From NCBI GenBank assembly GCA_030150405.1, contig JASLFU010000043.1, forward strand, positions 1 through 47,078: DNA of 47,078 bases, given 5' to 3'. A model generated the notes under the pieces. It was not told the origin of the DNA. It saw only the letters and a list, made by a program, of their open reading frames with translations, and ran no database searches. Origin of the DNA: Ignatzschineria sp. (GTDB taxonomy: Bacteria > Pseudomonadota > Gammaproteobacteria > Cardiobacteriales > Wohlfahrtiimonadaceae). Below are positions 31,401-40,211 of this stretch, one piece after another. The position numbers and the translations under genes were made by a program. The number at the start of each line of letters is the position of its first letter. The first letter of the stretch is position 1.

Positions 31401-32354
31401 CTATTTAAAATGCCCGTAGGCAAGGATTTTTTCGTAGCGCTTTTCAAGCAGCTCTTCTGTAGAGAGGCTTGAGAGTTCGTCAAGAGCTTTAGTGATCTCC
31501 GCTTTAATATTGGCCGCCATCTCTGCATGATTACGATGAGCCCCGCCTTTGGGTTCTTCGATAATTTGATCGATTAGCTTAGCCTCTTTATTCTTTTCAG
31601 CGGTAACGCCCATCGCTTCCGCGGCATCGATATTACGTTCTGCACTTTTCCAGAGGATAGAAGCACACCCTTCAGGAGAGATCACCGAGTAGATGGAGTA
31701 TTGCAACATATTAACGCGATCCCCTACGGCGATTGCAAGCGCTCCTCCTGAGCCACCTTCACCAGTTACGGTACAGATAACGGGAACCTTTAAGGTACTC
31801 ATCTCTAAAAGATTGCGAGCGATCGCTTCACTTTGTCCTCGTTCTTCTGCACCAATGCCAGGGTAGGCGCCGGGAGTGTCAATAAAAGTAATGATAGGAA
31901 TATTAAAGCGCTCCGCCATCTTCATCAGGCGTAGTGCTTTTCGATAGCCTTCGGGGCGGGGCATACCAAAGTTGCGTCTAATTTTCTCTTTGGTATCTCG
32001 GCCTTTTTGATGACCAATCACCATCACAGGACGCCCATCTAATCTTGCTAATCCACCGACAATTGCCGCATCATCTGCATATGCACGATCGCCATGAAGC
32101 TCCTGGAAGTCATCAAAGATAAGATCCACATAATCGAGCGTATAGGGGCGCAGCGGATGGCGTGCTAATTGAGTTATCTCCCACGAGCTTAGCTTTGAGA
32201 AGATCGCTTCGATTTTGGCATTTTTCTGTTTCTCTAATGCTTCGATCTTATCGTCAACGCTAATATCGGCATCCTTTGCCCAATTTTTTAACTCATTAAT
32301 TTTCGTTTGAAGCTCAAATATTGGCGCTTCAAATTCAAGATAATCGGTATTCAA
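31401..32354 (-). CDS. accA: Acetyl-CoA carboxylase carboxyltransferase subunit alpha
   Basis: With AccD transfers CO2 from biotin-BCCP to acetyl-CoA, giving malonyl-CoA, the first step of fatty acid synthesis. Typical N-terminus LEFEAPIFELQTKINEL, ARHPLRPYTLDYV, FQELHGDRAYADD, GHQKGRDTKEKIRRNFGMP, ITFIDTPGAYPGIGAEERGQ and the oxyanion-hole region TGEGGSGGALAIAVGD. 317 residues, as in E. coli (319). Confidence 0.97.
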   Translation of the reverse strand: MNTDYLEFEAPIFELQTKINELKNWAKDADISVDDKIEALEKQKNAKIEAIFSKLSSWEITQLARHPLRPYTLDYVDLIFDDFQELHGDRAYADDAAIVGGLARLDGRPVMVIGHQKGRDTKEKIRRNFGMPRPEGYRKALRLMKMAERFNIPIITFIDTPGAYPGIGAEERGQSEAIARNLLEMSTLKVPVICTVTGEGGSGGALAIAVGDRVNMLQYSIYSVISPEGCASILWKSAERNIDAAEAMGVTAEKNKEAKLIDQIIEEPKGGAHRNHAEMAANIKAEITKALDELSSLSTEELLEKRYEKILAYGHFK

Positions 32355-32378
32355 TTTGATACTCCTACATAAATCGAT

Positions 32379-32409
32379 ATGCCCTATAAAATATCACAAA
32401 ATAGGGCAT
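32379..32409. other. 9-bp hairpin between the DAHP synthase gene and accA
   Basis: ATGCCCTAT (32379-32387) pairs perfectly with ATAGGGCAT (32401-32409) around a 13-nt loop, just past the DAHP synthase stop. On the minus strand no T-run follows, so a partial terminator or mRNA 3'-end protector is more likely than a strong terminator. Confidence 0.5.
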
Positions 32410-32424
32410 TAGTAAGCTAAAGAA

Positions 32425-33789
32425 TTAGGCTTGCGGCACAATCTTTTTGCGGTGCTCTTTCAGTTTATCGGAGATCTGGAAGGCAAGTTCTAAACTCTGC
32501 TGTGCGTTAAGTCTTGGATCACAGTGAGTATGGTAGCGGCTCTCGAGATCTTTTGAGGTGATATTTTGCCCGCCCCCTAAACATTCTGTAACATCGCTTC
32601 CGGTCATCTCAAAGTGTACGCCTCCTGCATAGGTTCCTTCAGCATTATGAGCATCAAAGAAGCCATTTACTTCCGCCAAAATTTGGTCGAAGGGACGAGT
32701 TTTGTATCTGTTTTCTGTAATGGTATTTCCATGCATGGGATCACAGCTCCACACGACATTTCTGCCTTCCTCTTTGACGCGACGAAGCAGCGGGGGAAGA
32801 TGTTCTAAAATGGCGTCGGCGCCCATTCGGGTGATTAGCGTTAAGCGACCCGCTTCATTATGGGGGTTAAGGGCATCAATCAGTTGAATGAGCTCATCCC
32901 CTGTAATGTTTTGGCTAACTTTAACACCAATAGGGTTAGAAATACCTTTGGCAAAGTGTACATGTGCGCCATCGAGCTGACGGGTTCTCTCTCCAATCCA
33001 AACCATATGGGCTGAGGTGTTGTACCAATCACCGGTGGTGGAGTCTACCCGGGTGAGCGCCTCTTCATAGCCTAAAAGCAGCATCTCATGGGAGGTGTAA
33101 AATTGTGTTTCACGAATAATGGAGTTTGTAGAATCGACACCACATGCATGCATAAATTGTAGGGCATCTTGAATACGGGTCGCTAAATCTATGTAGCGCT
33201 CTGCCTGAGGCGATTCATCCACAAAGCTCATATTCCAGCGCCCGACACGGTGTAGGTCAGCATAACCTCCACGGGAGAATGCACGAAGTAAGTTCTGTGT
33301 TAGTCCCGATTGGGCATAGGCTCTCCAGAGGCGTTCAGGATCGGGGCGACGGGCTTCGGGAGTAAATTCGATGCCATTTACGATATCTCCCCGGTAGCTG
33401 GGAAGGGTCACACCATCAATGGTCTCTGTCTCTGATGAGCGGGGTTTTGCAAATTGACCTGCCATTCTGCCAACTTTAACAACCGGGCATTGAGCCGCAA
33501 AGGTTAAGGTTACCGCCATCTGTAGAAGAACACGGAAGGTGTCGCGAATATTATCAGAGCTAAAATCAGCAAAACTTTCAGCACAATCCCCCCCTTGAAG
33601 CAGAAAGGCATTGCCATATACCGCATCTGCAAGTTGAGCTTTAAGGGTGCGAGCTTCTCCTGCAAAGACTAAAGGGGGAGCTTTACGAAGACGCTCCTCT
33701 ACAGCTTTGAGGGCTGCGGGGTCGTCATAGCTAGGGGATTGAAGGGCTGTGTAATTTCTCCAACTTGATGGGGTCCAATTTTGGCTCAT
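32425..33789 (-). CDS. 3-deoxy-7-phosphoheptulonate synthase, class II (plant-like)
   Basis: Condenses phosphoenolpyruvate and erythrose 4-phosphate, the first step of the shikimate pathway. Class II signature throughout: WTPSSWRNYTALQSPSYDD, AFLLQGGDCAESFADF, VVKVGRMAGQFAKPRS, SHEMLLLGYEEALTR, MVWIGERTRQLDGAHVHF, GVKVSQNITGDEL and WSCDPMHGNT with metal ligands Cys, His, Glu and Asp. 454 residues. This class differs from the E. coli AroF/G/H type. Preceded by a 199-bp gap containing the ilvC terminator. Confidence 0.95.
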   Translation of the reverse strand: MSQNWTPSSWRNYTALQSPSYDDPAALKAVEERLRKAPPLVFAGEARTLKAQLADAVYGNAFLLQGGDCAESFADFSSDNIRDTFRVLLQMAVTLTFAAQCPVVKVGRMAGQFAKPRSSETETIDGVTLPSYRGDIVNGIEFTPEARRPDPERLWRAYAQSGLTQNLLRAFSRGGYADLHRVGRWNMSFVDESPQAERYIDLATRIQDALQFMHACGVDSTNSIIRETQFYTSHEMLLLGYEEALTRVDSTTGDWYNTSAHMVWIGERTRQLDGAHVHFAKGISNPIGVKVSQNITGDELIQLIDALNPHNEAGRLTLITRMGADAILEHLPPLLRRVKEEGRNVVWSCDPMHGNTITENRYKTRPFDQILAEVNGFFDAHNAEGTYAGGVHFEMTGSDVTECLGGGQNITSKDLESRYHTHCDPRLNAQQSLELAFQISDKLKEHRKKIVPQA

Positions 33790-33902
33790 GATTATTTCCT
33801 ACCGTTTATCTATTCTGATGTAATGGTTATTCTGCTCTTTATCATCATCTTTACGAAGAAGTTGAGCATGACGAATAATGATTTTGAATATAAAAAATTA
33901 AT

Positions 33903-33935
33903 ATAAAAATGCCCTAAGAGCGAGCTTAAGGCATT
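33903..33935 (-). terminator. Rho-independent terminator downstream of ilvC
   Basis: On the minus strand AATGCCTTAAG pairs with CTTAGGGCATT around CTCGCT (33908-33935), then TTTTT. It ends the ilvI-ilvH-ilvC unit. Confidence 0.85.
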
Positions 33936-33953
33936 GAGTAGATCATTTTCATT

Positions 33954-33990
33954 AAGTGGGAGCGCGTTATGTACGCGCTTGTACTCACTT
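33954..33990. other. Hairpin overlapping the ilvC stop codon
   Basis: AGCGCGT (33961-33967) and ACGCGCT (33973-33979) form a 7-bp stem with loop TATGT; outer AAGTG (33954) and CACTT (33986) can extend it. No T-run follows on either strand. It sits ~20 bp upstream of the true terminator on the minus strand. Confidence 0.45.
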
Positions 33991-35005
33991 AGTTTTTTGA
34001 TTGATCAACAAGGCTATTTTCTGTGATCCATGGCATCATGGCACGGAGTTTAGCCCCTGTTTTCTCAATAGGATGTTCTGCCGTTAAGCGTCTGCGAGCG
34101 GTCATAGAGGGATAGTTTGTCGCTCCTTCTTGAATGAACATCTTCGCATATTCACCTGTCTGAATGCGATCAAGCGCATAACGCATCGCCTCTTTTGTCT
34201 CTTCGGTGATAATCTCTTCACCGGTGACATACTCTCCGTATTCAGCATTATTGGAGATGGAGTAGTTCATATTAGCGATTCCCCCTTCATACATGAGATC
34301 AACAATTAATTTAAGCTCATGCAAGCACTCAAAGTAGGCCATTTCAGGGGCGTAACCTGCTTCTGTTAATACTTCAAAGCCCGCTTTTACGAGTTCAACA
34401 GCTCCCCCACAGAGAACAGCTTGCTCACCAAAGAGGTCGGTTTCGGTCTCTTCTTGGAAGGTGGTCTCAATAACACCTGCTTTGCCTCCTCCATTTGCAG
34501 AAGCATAAGAGAGGGCAATATCGCGTGCTTTACCTGATTTGTCTTGATAAACCGCGATTAATGTCGGAACGCCGCCCCCTTTAACATACTCAGAGCGTAC
34601 CGTATGGCCAGGACCTTTAGGCGCAACCATAATGACATCAAGATCTTTACGAGGCACGATTTGGTTATAATGAATGTTAAAACCGTGGGCAAAAGCGAGC
34701 GTTGCGCCTTCTTTAAGATTGGGCTCGATCGAGTCACGATAAACAGCAGGCTGGCTCTCATCCGGGAGGAGGATCATCACTAAATCTGCTTCTTTTGTAG
34801 CTTCAGCGATCTCTTTTACCTCATGCCCCGCATTGACAGCCTTTTCCCAAGAAGCGCCCCCTTTACGGAGTCCAACAATCACATTCACACCAGAATCCTT
34901 AAGGTTTTGCGCATGTGCGTGACCTTGTGAACCATACCCAATGATCGCAACAGTGGTGTTTTTGATTAAGGAGATATCTGCATCTTTATCATAAAAAACG
35001 TTCAT
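33989..35005 (-). CDS. ilvC: Ketol-acid reductoisomerase (class I)
   Basis: NADPH- and Mg2+-dependent isomeroreductase in valine and isoleucine synthesis. Rossmann start VAIIGYGSQGHAHAQNLKDSGV (core GYGSQGHAHA, ~21-30), VGLRKGGASWEKA, VMILLPDE, AFAHGFNIHY, MVAPKGPGHTVRSEY, then the metal-site helices with DLFGEQAVLCGG and ECLHELKLIVDLMYEGG. 338 residues marks the short class I form rather than the ~490-residue class II of E. coli. AAGGATAT lies before the ATG. The 100-nt gap to ilvH is AT-rich and contains no clear structure. Confidence 0.97.
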   Translation of the reverse strand: MNVFYDKDADISLIKNTTVAIIGYGSQGHAHAQNLKDSGVNVIVGLRKGGASWEKAVNAGHEVKEIAEATKEADLVMILLPDESQPAVYRDSIEPNLKEGATLAFAHGFNIHYNQIVPRKDLDVIMVAPKGPGHTVRSEYVKGGGVPTLIAVYQDKSGKARDIALSYASANGGGKAGVIETTFQEETETDLFGEQAVLCGGAVELVKAGFEVLTEAGYAPEMAYFECLHELKLIVDLMYEGGIANMNYSISNNAEYGEYVTGEEIITEETKEAMRYALDRIQTGEYAKMFIQEGATNYPSMTARRRLTAEHPIEKTGAKLRAMMPWITENSLVDQSKN

Positions 35006-35105
35006 TTTATAAATATCCTTTTGAATTGAATTCTTTGTTATTTTTAGTATTTAACTAACTTATTTATTGGCTTTAAAGTTTTGGAATTTCCTTAGAATCC
35101 ATTAT

Positions 35106-35621
35106 TTAAAGCGTTAACCCTTTGGCGCCGCGAACTAGCCCTAAAGCTCCTGAGCGTACAATCTCAATGACTCCAAGATCGGTAACTGCTGCGATAAACG
35201 CATCGAGCTTCTCTTGGGTACCCGTCATCTCAATAGTGTATGAGGAGGGGGTAATATCGATTACACGCCCCCGGAACATCTCATTGAGTCGATAGAGCTC
35301 TGAGCGATTTTTTTCAGATTCTGCCATCACCTTGATCAGCATGATCTCCCGCTCTACATAGCTACTATCACAGAGGTTTGTGAGTTTTACAACATCAATA
35401 AGTTTATTGAGTTGCTTCACAATTTGCTCAATCACATGGTTGTTCGCAATAGTGACGAGTGTTAATCGTGAGAGCGAAGGGTCATCAGTAGGGGCTACTG
35501 CTAAGCTCTCAATATTGTATCCGCGCGCCGAAAATAGGTTGACCACTTTTGATAAAGCTCCCGCCTCGTTTTCCATTAAGATCGAAATAATATGACGCGA
35601 AGTCTCTTGATTAAATGTCAT
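35106..35621 (-). CDS. ilvH: Acetolactate synthase small (regulatory) subunit
   Basis: Regulatory partner of IlvI; its ACT domain binds valine for feedback inhibition. ACT core HIISILMENEAGALSKVVNLFSARGYNIESL (recognised by ENEAGALSKV and FSARGYNIESL, ~12-38), LSRLTLVT, a second ACT-like half with IDITPSSYTIEMTGTQEKLDAFI, and ending RSGALGLVRG. 171 residues (E. coli IlvH 163). 14 nt downstream of ilvI with TTCCTCT-complement GGAAGAGAGAAA as ribosome site. Confidence 0.96.
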   Translation of the reverse strand: MTFNQETSRHIISILMENEAGALSKVVNLFSARGYNIESLAVAPTDDPSLSRLTLVTIANNHVIEQIVKQLNKLIDVVKLTNLCDSSYVEREIMLIKVMAESEKNRSELYRLNEMFRGRVIDITPSSYTIEMTGTQEKLDAFIAAVTDLGVIEIVRSGALGLVRGAKGLTL

Positions 35622-35635
35622 TTTCTCTCTTCCTT

Positions 35636-37378
35636 TTATACTTGGCTTAAGCCTTCTTTCAACGTATTTTCCATCTTATCGCGACCGGCTAAGATCATTT
35701 CGTGATGACCTTTCCCCGCAGGAATCATTGGGTAAACGTTCTCGGTTGGGTCGGTGATAAAGTCTAAGAAGATCGTCTTATCTTTTTGATTAAACGCCTC
35801 TCTTAATGCAGGTTCAACATCACTGGGTTTATGGATCTGAACGCCGCTATGGCCGTACGCTTCGGCCAGTTTAATAAAATCGGGAAGGGAGTCGAAATAG
35901 CTCATGCAGTAACGCTTTTGGAAGAAAAACTCCTGCCATTGACGCACCATCCCGAGATATCCATTATTGAGGTTAATAATTTTGACCGGTGAGCAATATT
36001 GCAACATTGTGGAGAGCTCCTGGAGCATCATCTGAATACTGCCATCGCCTGTGATACAGGCGACATCTCGATCTGGGCGGGCAATTTTAGCGCCCATGGC
36101 TGCCGGCAGGCCAAAGCCCATAGTGCCAAGTCCTCCTGAGTTAAGCCATTGGCGAGGTTCATCAAAGGGATAATATTGGGCAGCCCACATCTGATGTTGT
36201 CCCACATCGGAGGTGACAATAGCGCGGCCCTCGGTAACCTCAAAGAGTTTTTGGACGACAAACTGAGGTTTGATAATGGTATCGCTATTTTCATAATCGA
36301 GAGAACGCATGGCACGCCACTCATCGATCTGTTTCCACCAACTGTTTAGCGCCTCTTGATCGAGTTGCCCCTCTTTTTCATCGTGAATGGTGTTAAGTTC
36401 TTGAAGAACCGATTTTGCCTCACCTACAATAGGAAGCGCAACAGGAACATTCTTCGCAATGCTCGAAGGATCCACATCAATATGTATGATCTGCGCATCG
36501 GGGCAGAAATCCTCTAAGGTGCCGGTAATACGGTCATCAAAACGGGCGCCAATCGCCAATAGAACATCGCAATGATGCATCGCCATATTGGACTCGTAGG
36601 TGCCGTGCATGCCGAGCATTCCTAAAAACTGTTTATCGGTACCTTCATAGGCGCCTAATCCCATCAGCGTACTGGTAATGGGGAGATTTAAAGCTTTTAC
36701 AAATTCGCGCAGCTCTTCATGGGCTTCACCAATAATTACACCCCCGCCGGTATAGACCATAGGGCGCTCCGCTTGCATTAAAAGATCATATGCGCGCTGG
36801 ATCTGCTTAGAGTGCCCTTTAATAGTGGGATTGTAGGAACGCAACGAGATCTCTTTAGGATAGTTAAATTGTGTCTCATGCACCGTAATATCTTTCGGAA
36901 GATCGATCACCACAGGTCCGGGGCGTCCGGTTGTGGCAATGTAGAACGCTTTTTTGATGGTATCGGCTAGGTCGTTAACATCTTTAACTAAAAAGTTATG
37001 TTTAACACAGGGAAGAGTAATCCCTACGGTATCGACCTCTTGGAAGGCATCATTACCGATTAGACCTGTAGCTACCTGTCCCGAAAGGACGATCATGGGG
37101 ATTGAATCCATATAGGCTGTGGCAATCCCTGTAACAGCATTTGTGAGACCAGGGCCCGATGTTACAAGAACAACGCCTGGCTTACCTGTAGTGCGCGCAT
37201 AACCATCAGCTGCATGAGTGGCCGCCTGCTCATGGCGGACGAGAACATGCATAATTTTATCTTGTTTGTAAATCTCATCGTAGAGTGGCAGAACAGCGCC
37301 TCCAGGATATCCAAAAATGCACTCTACTTGCTCCTCGATTAAGGATCGAATGATTATTTCTGCACCGCTTATTTTCAC
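35636..37378 (-). CDS. ilvI: Acetolactate synthase large (catalytic) subunit, AHAS III-like
   Basis: ThDP- and FAD-dependent enzyme making acetolactate or acetohydroxybutyrate from pyruvate. The N-terminal domain has IFGYPGGAVLPLYDEIY, the catalytic Glu in VRHEQAATHAADGYAR, VLVTSGPGLTNAVTGIATAY; C-terminal ThDP motif GDGSIQMMLQELSTMLQY with NNGYLGMVRQWQEFF. Closest in wording to E. coli IlvI. I start at GTG 37378 (MKISGAEIIIRSL): GAGG lies ~6 nt before it, while the longer frame begins at a TTG (37402) with no site. 580 residues. First gene of ilvIHC, with a structured 24-356-nt leader. Confidence 0.95.
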   Translation of the reverse strand: MKISGAEIIIRSLIEEQVECIFGYPGGAVLPLYDEIYKQDKIMHVLVRHEQAATHAADGYARTTGKPGVVLVTSGPGLTNAVTGIATAYMDSIPMIVLSGQVATGLIGNDAFQEVDTVGITLPCVKHNFLVKDVNDLADTIKKAFYIATTGRPGPVVIDLPKDITVHETQFNYPKEISLRSYNPTIKGHSKQIQRAYDLLMQAERPMVYTGGGVIIGEAHEELREFVKALNLPITSTLMGLGAYEGTDKQFLGMLGMHGTYESNMAMHHCDVLLAIGARFDDRITGTLEDFCPDAQIIHIDVDPSSIAKNVPVALPIVGEAKSVLQELNTIHDEKEGQLDQEALNSWWKQIDEWRAMRSLDYENSDTIIKPQFVVQKLFEVTEGRAIVTSDVGQHQMWAAQYYPFDEPRQWLNSGGLGTMGFGLPAAMGAKIARPDRDVACITGDGSIQMMLQELSTMLQYCSPVKIINLNNGYLGMVRQWQEFFFQKRYCMSYFDSLPDFIKLAEAYGHSGVQIHKPSDVEPALREAFNQKDKTIFLDFITDPTENVYPMIPAGKGHHEMILAGRDKMENTLKEGLSQV

Positions 37379-37413
37379 AGATTCCTCACTATAAATAATC
37401 AAAATTAACAGTA

Positions 37414-37450
37414 TTAAGCGCCTTTATCTTTCGATGTTTAGGGCGCTCAA
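37414..37450 (-). promoter_or_regulatory. Stable hairpin in the ilvI leader (possible attenuator)
   Basis: On the minus strand TTGAGCGCC pairs with GGCGCTTAA (9 bp, one G-U), and the loop holds ATC-GAAA-GAT with a GNRA tetraloop. It is followed by TACTGTTAATTTTG, a poor U-tract, and lies 36 nt before the ilvI start. Confidence 0.45.
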
Positions 37451-37562
37451 GCAACGTTAGCAAGGAGGCAGTAACGATAAAAGAATCCCTTAATTTAGCT
37501 TGTAAATGCTTAAGCTCTACTTTTAGATACTCTTTTAAAAATTACTCTGTGGGATAGGCATG

Positions 37563-37600
37563 CAAAAGAGGGGGCAGCACAATTGAATCGCTTGCCCTCT
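37563..37600 (-). terminator. Probable terminator of hom
   Basis: On the minus strand AGAGGGCA pairs with TGCCCCCTCT (bulged by two bases) and is followed by TTTT. It lies ~135 nt after the hom stop. Confidence 0.5.
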
Positions 37601-37734
37601 ATTTCACATAGTTATCGCTTTAGATTGCCGAGGTTAACGCTCCTTTTGGGAGGCTTTTAATTTAACGCTCGCTCCTCGCTATTGGTGATCATTCGCCGGC
37701 GTATTTATCGGTATATATTATTTACGCCGTTTCG

Positions 37735-39015
37735 TTACGCTTCTTTAAAGGTTTCGATGCGAATGTAGCTCACATTTTTAATGCTAGCTTTTAACATACC
37801 ATCATTTAAAAGATTTTCTATCTCTTTTTCGACAGTTTTTTGAGTGATCAAAATAAGCTCGGAGGTGGCCTTGCTTCGGGAGAGTTCCTCTATCTGAATA
37901 TTGGCGTTTTTAGCAATGCTCTGCATCTCCTCTATAGAGAGGCGATTCTCATCTGCAATACGGATAAAATATTGGGCGTGAAACTGATCCTTTCCGACAA
38001 TTTTTTCCGTTTTAATCGCTTCAAATTGAAAGCCTAGGGCAGGGGAGAGATTTGCGCTGCCCTTTGCATGGTAGAGATCCATAAGGTCAGCAATTACAGC
38101 AGAAGCCGTGGCTTCACCACCTGCTCCGGCACCATAATTAAAGATATCGCCTACGGCATTACAATGTACGAAAACGCCATTCATAACTCCATTGACATCG
38201 GCCAAAATATGGTTGTGGGGAATCATAGTGGGATGAACACGTAGCTCGAGACCATCCTCTTCTCGTTTTGCGATGCCTAAATGTTTAATGGTGTAGCCAT
38301 ACTCCTTAGCAAGCGCAATATCCTCCGCCGAGAGTTGATCGATCCCTTCTATTGTTAATTGCTCAAAAGAGAGGGGAATACCGAAGGCAATGGAGGCTAA
38401 AATGGTGAGTTTATGGGCGGCATCGATTCCTTTAATATCAAAGGTGGGATCTTGTTCCGCATAGCCAAGTGCTTGCGCCTCTTTAAGACACTCATCAAAG
38501 GAGCTCCCTTTTTCGGTCATCTCGGTCAAGATATAGTTGCTAGTGCCGTTGATAATCCCCGCTACCGAGCTGATTCTATTTGCGGCTAAACCTTCCCGCA
38601 ATGTTTTTAAAATGGGGATGCCGCCTGCAACGGCAGCTTCAAATCGCAGGGGGGTATCATTCTCCGCAGCAATTTGCATGAGTTCATTACCATGAAGGGC
38701 GATCAATTCCTTATTCGCTGTAATAACCCCCTTTTTATTGATAAGAGCACTTTTAATATATTCAAATGCGGGATGAATACCCCCAATGAGCTCAATAACC
38801 ATTTCGATCTCATCATTATGGAGAATATCATCAATATTCGTGGTGAGATTAAGATTAAAGGGGTTTTCGCGCTCAAGGGAACGAACATAGACCATCTCAA
38901 TTTCAATAGTCGTGCCGAGGCGGCGTTTAATCTCATCACGATTTTTTGATAATACGGAAACAACGCCAGAGGCGACAGTTCCTAAGCCAATAATTCCCAC
39001 TTTAAGAGGTTTCAT
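37735..39015 (-). CDS. hom: Homoserine dehydrogenase
   Basis: NAD(P)H-dependent reduction of aspartate semialdehyde to homoserine, feeding threonine, methionine and isoleucine. Rossmann motif VGIIGLGTVASGVV (~6-19), catalytic-domain block AAVAGGIPILKTLREGLAANRI (core EAAVAGGIP), GIINGTSNYILTEM, AEQDPTFDIKGIDAAHKL, and a C-terminal ACT domain (~345-426) for feedback by threonine. 426 residues, a stand-alone enzyme, not fused to aspartokinase as in E. coli ThrA. GGAGAAG precedes the ATG. thrB and thrC are not nearby. Confidence 0.96.
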   Translation of the reverse strand: MKPLKVGIIGLGTVASGVVSVLSKNRDEIKRRLGTTIEIEMVYVRSLERENPFNLNLTTNIDDILHNDEIEMVIELIGGIHPAFEYIKSALINKKGVITANKELIALHGNELMQIAAENDTPLRFEAAVAGGIPILKTLREGLAANRISSVAGIINGTSNYILTEMTEKGSSFDECLKEAQALGYAEQDPTFDIKGIDAAHKLTILASIAFGIPLSFEQLTIEGIDQLSAEDIALAKEYGYTIKHLGIAKREEDGLELRVHPTMIPHNHILADVNGVMNGVFVHCNAVGDIFNYGAGAGGEATASAVIADLMDLYHAKGSANLSPALGFQFEAIKTEKIVGKDQFHAQYFIRIADENRLSIEEMQSIAKNANIQIEELSRSKATSELILITQKTVEKEIENLLNDGMLKASIKNVSYIRIETFKEA

Positions 39016-39229
39016 TATTGTTTCTTCTCCATTTAGAATTTGCTGAAAAAGGGCGGTTATATCTGCCCGAAATTTGTGGCTCTAAAATTATGATTGGTTT
39101 GCGCTTATATCGTCCATTAAAAGCCCGATATATAAGAGATGCGCTCTTTGAATAGATCTTATTAAGTGTACCTTATTTATGAAATAAGTAGTAATTAGTC
39201 GGCAAAAGTGAGTTTTCTCTTTATGCATT

Positions 39230-39262
39230 AAAAAGCACCGGAAAATTGATTTTCGGTGCTTT
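39230..39262. terminator. Strong (bidirectional) terminator hairpin downstream of elbB
   Basis: AAAGCACCG-GAAAAT pairs with ATTTTC-GGTGCTTT (39232-39262, one bulged G, 2-nt loop). On the minus strand TTTTT follows (39230-39234); on the plus strand TTTAATTTTTT follows. Confidence 0.85.
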
Positions 39263-39344
39263 AATTTTTTATATTGAGTAGCCTTTTTAATAAACCGCTC
39301 TTTTATTCCTATCTTTTTTAAGATAAATAGCTTAAAAAGATATC

Positions 39345-39370
39345 TAAAATAGATCTGTTTCGGGATCTAT
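39345..39370 (-). terminator. Possible first terminator directly after elbB
   Basis: ATAGATC (39349-39355) pairs with GATCTAT (39364-39370) around an 8-nt loop; on the minus strand TTTTA follows. It is 10 nt past the elbB stop and weaker than the hairpin at 39230. Confidence 0.45.
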
Positions 39371-39379
39371 CTTTTAACT

Positions 39380-40066
39380 CTATTTTAAGAGCTGCTTGAG
39401 ACTCTGCGCAGCGGCATCAGCACTTGCAAAGACTTCAAAGGGTTTTGCATCACCATACATATAGGCGCCAGAGGTAATAAAGCGGTAGTTAAAATCTACA
39501 TGGGCTTTATCGATCTCTGTCTCAATATGTTTTACTCCCCATTGATCAGTAGCCGATAGAAAATCCCCCGCATTTTTAGCAGCGCCAAAGGTGATCTCGG
39601 CATTTTCTAAATTTAATTCTTTTGCGGCAATGGCCAAAATTAAGGGGGAAGCACAGATAGAGAGAATAGGCACCTGCTCTTTAATAGCCGCATGAATAGG
39701 TTGGGCTATATCGGGTAAAAGAGAAGCCTCTTCCCCTTTATCAAGGAAAGTGGTGAAATTTTTTACTACGCCGAATCCCCCAGCCATTGCAATGGCAGAG
39801 AAGTGCTCAGGTTTAAGTTCTGTAATTGGGCGAATATTTCCCCTGGCAATACGGGCCGACTCTTTTAAGATGTTGCGGCTCTCTCCTTCAACACTTTCGC
39901 CTGTTTGGTGATCAACAAGATCCCGTTGTGCTCGGTCGGGCGCGAAGAAATGAACCTCATAATTGTGGTGGCTTAAGGCGATATTGAGAGCAACCGCTTC
40001 GGTAATCTCTGCACCATCTAAATAGCCACAACCCGATAAAATCAGGGCAACTTTTTCTTGTTTCAT
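39380..40066 (-). CDS. elbB: Isoprenoid biosynthesis glyoxalase ElbB
   Basis: DJ-1/PfpI-superfamily protein, glyoxalase III-like activity reported for the family, earlier linked to isoprenoid synthesis. Features: ALILSGCGYLDGAEITEAV (~7-25), HFFAPDRAQRDLVDHQTGE, RNILKESARIARG, IAMAGGFGVVKNF, the nucleophilic Cys in ILSICASPLILA (~136), and a C-terminal TSGAYMYGDAKPFEVF. 228 residues versus 217 in E. coli. It stands alone, divergent from the TPR gene. Confidence 0.93.
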   Translation of the reverse strand: MKQEKVALILSGCGYLDGAEITEAVALNIALSHHNYEVHFFAPDRAQRDLVDHQTGESVEGESRNILKESARIARGNIRPITELKPEHFSAIAMAGGFGVVKNFTTFLDKGEEASLLPDIAQPIHAAIKEQVPILSICASPLILAIAAKELNLENAEITFGAAKNAGDFLSATDQWGVKHIETEIDKAHVDFNYRFITSGAYMYGDAKPFEVFASADAAAQSLKQLLK

Positions 40067-40211
40067 TATTTTTACTCCTCAAAAAAAGGGGCGCTACTAA
40101 CAAGTTCACGCCAATTGCGCTAAAATGAACACTTATTTATTTTATAGCACATATTCCAGCGGTAGCGTTGCGTGCCGTTATGTAAAGAGCTTTAACAAAG
40201 GTGGAACATTC

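Larger units (their letters stand above)
37403..37734 (-). promoter_or_regulatory. 332-bp gap upstream of ilvI (leader/promoter region) and downstream of hom
   Basis: Holds a probable hom terminator (37563-37600), a stable hairpin close to ilvI (37414-37450), and an inverted repeat CGGCGTA/TACGCCG (37697-37703, 37723-37729). A minus-strand frame without stops runs from ~37540 to a TAG at 37389-37391, rich in Leu/Ile/Val, but it has no ATG or GTG; only TTG (37463) could start it and no ribosome site is seen. Attenuation is possible but not shown. Confidence 0.4.
39016..39379. other. 364-bp intergenic gap: hom upstream region and elbB 3' region
   Basis: Two hairpins downstream of elbB are annotated separately. 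A short inverted repeat CTTATTT-ATG-AAATAAG (39172-39188) lies in the hom upstream half and could be an operator or just AT-rich symmetry. No coding frame or recognised promoter is clear. Confidence 0.4.
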
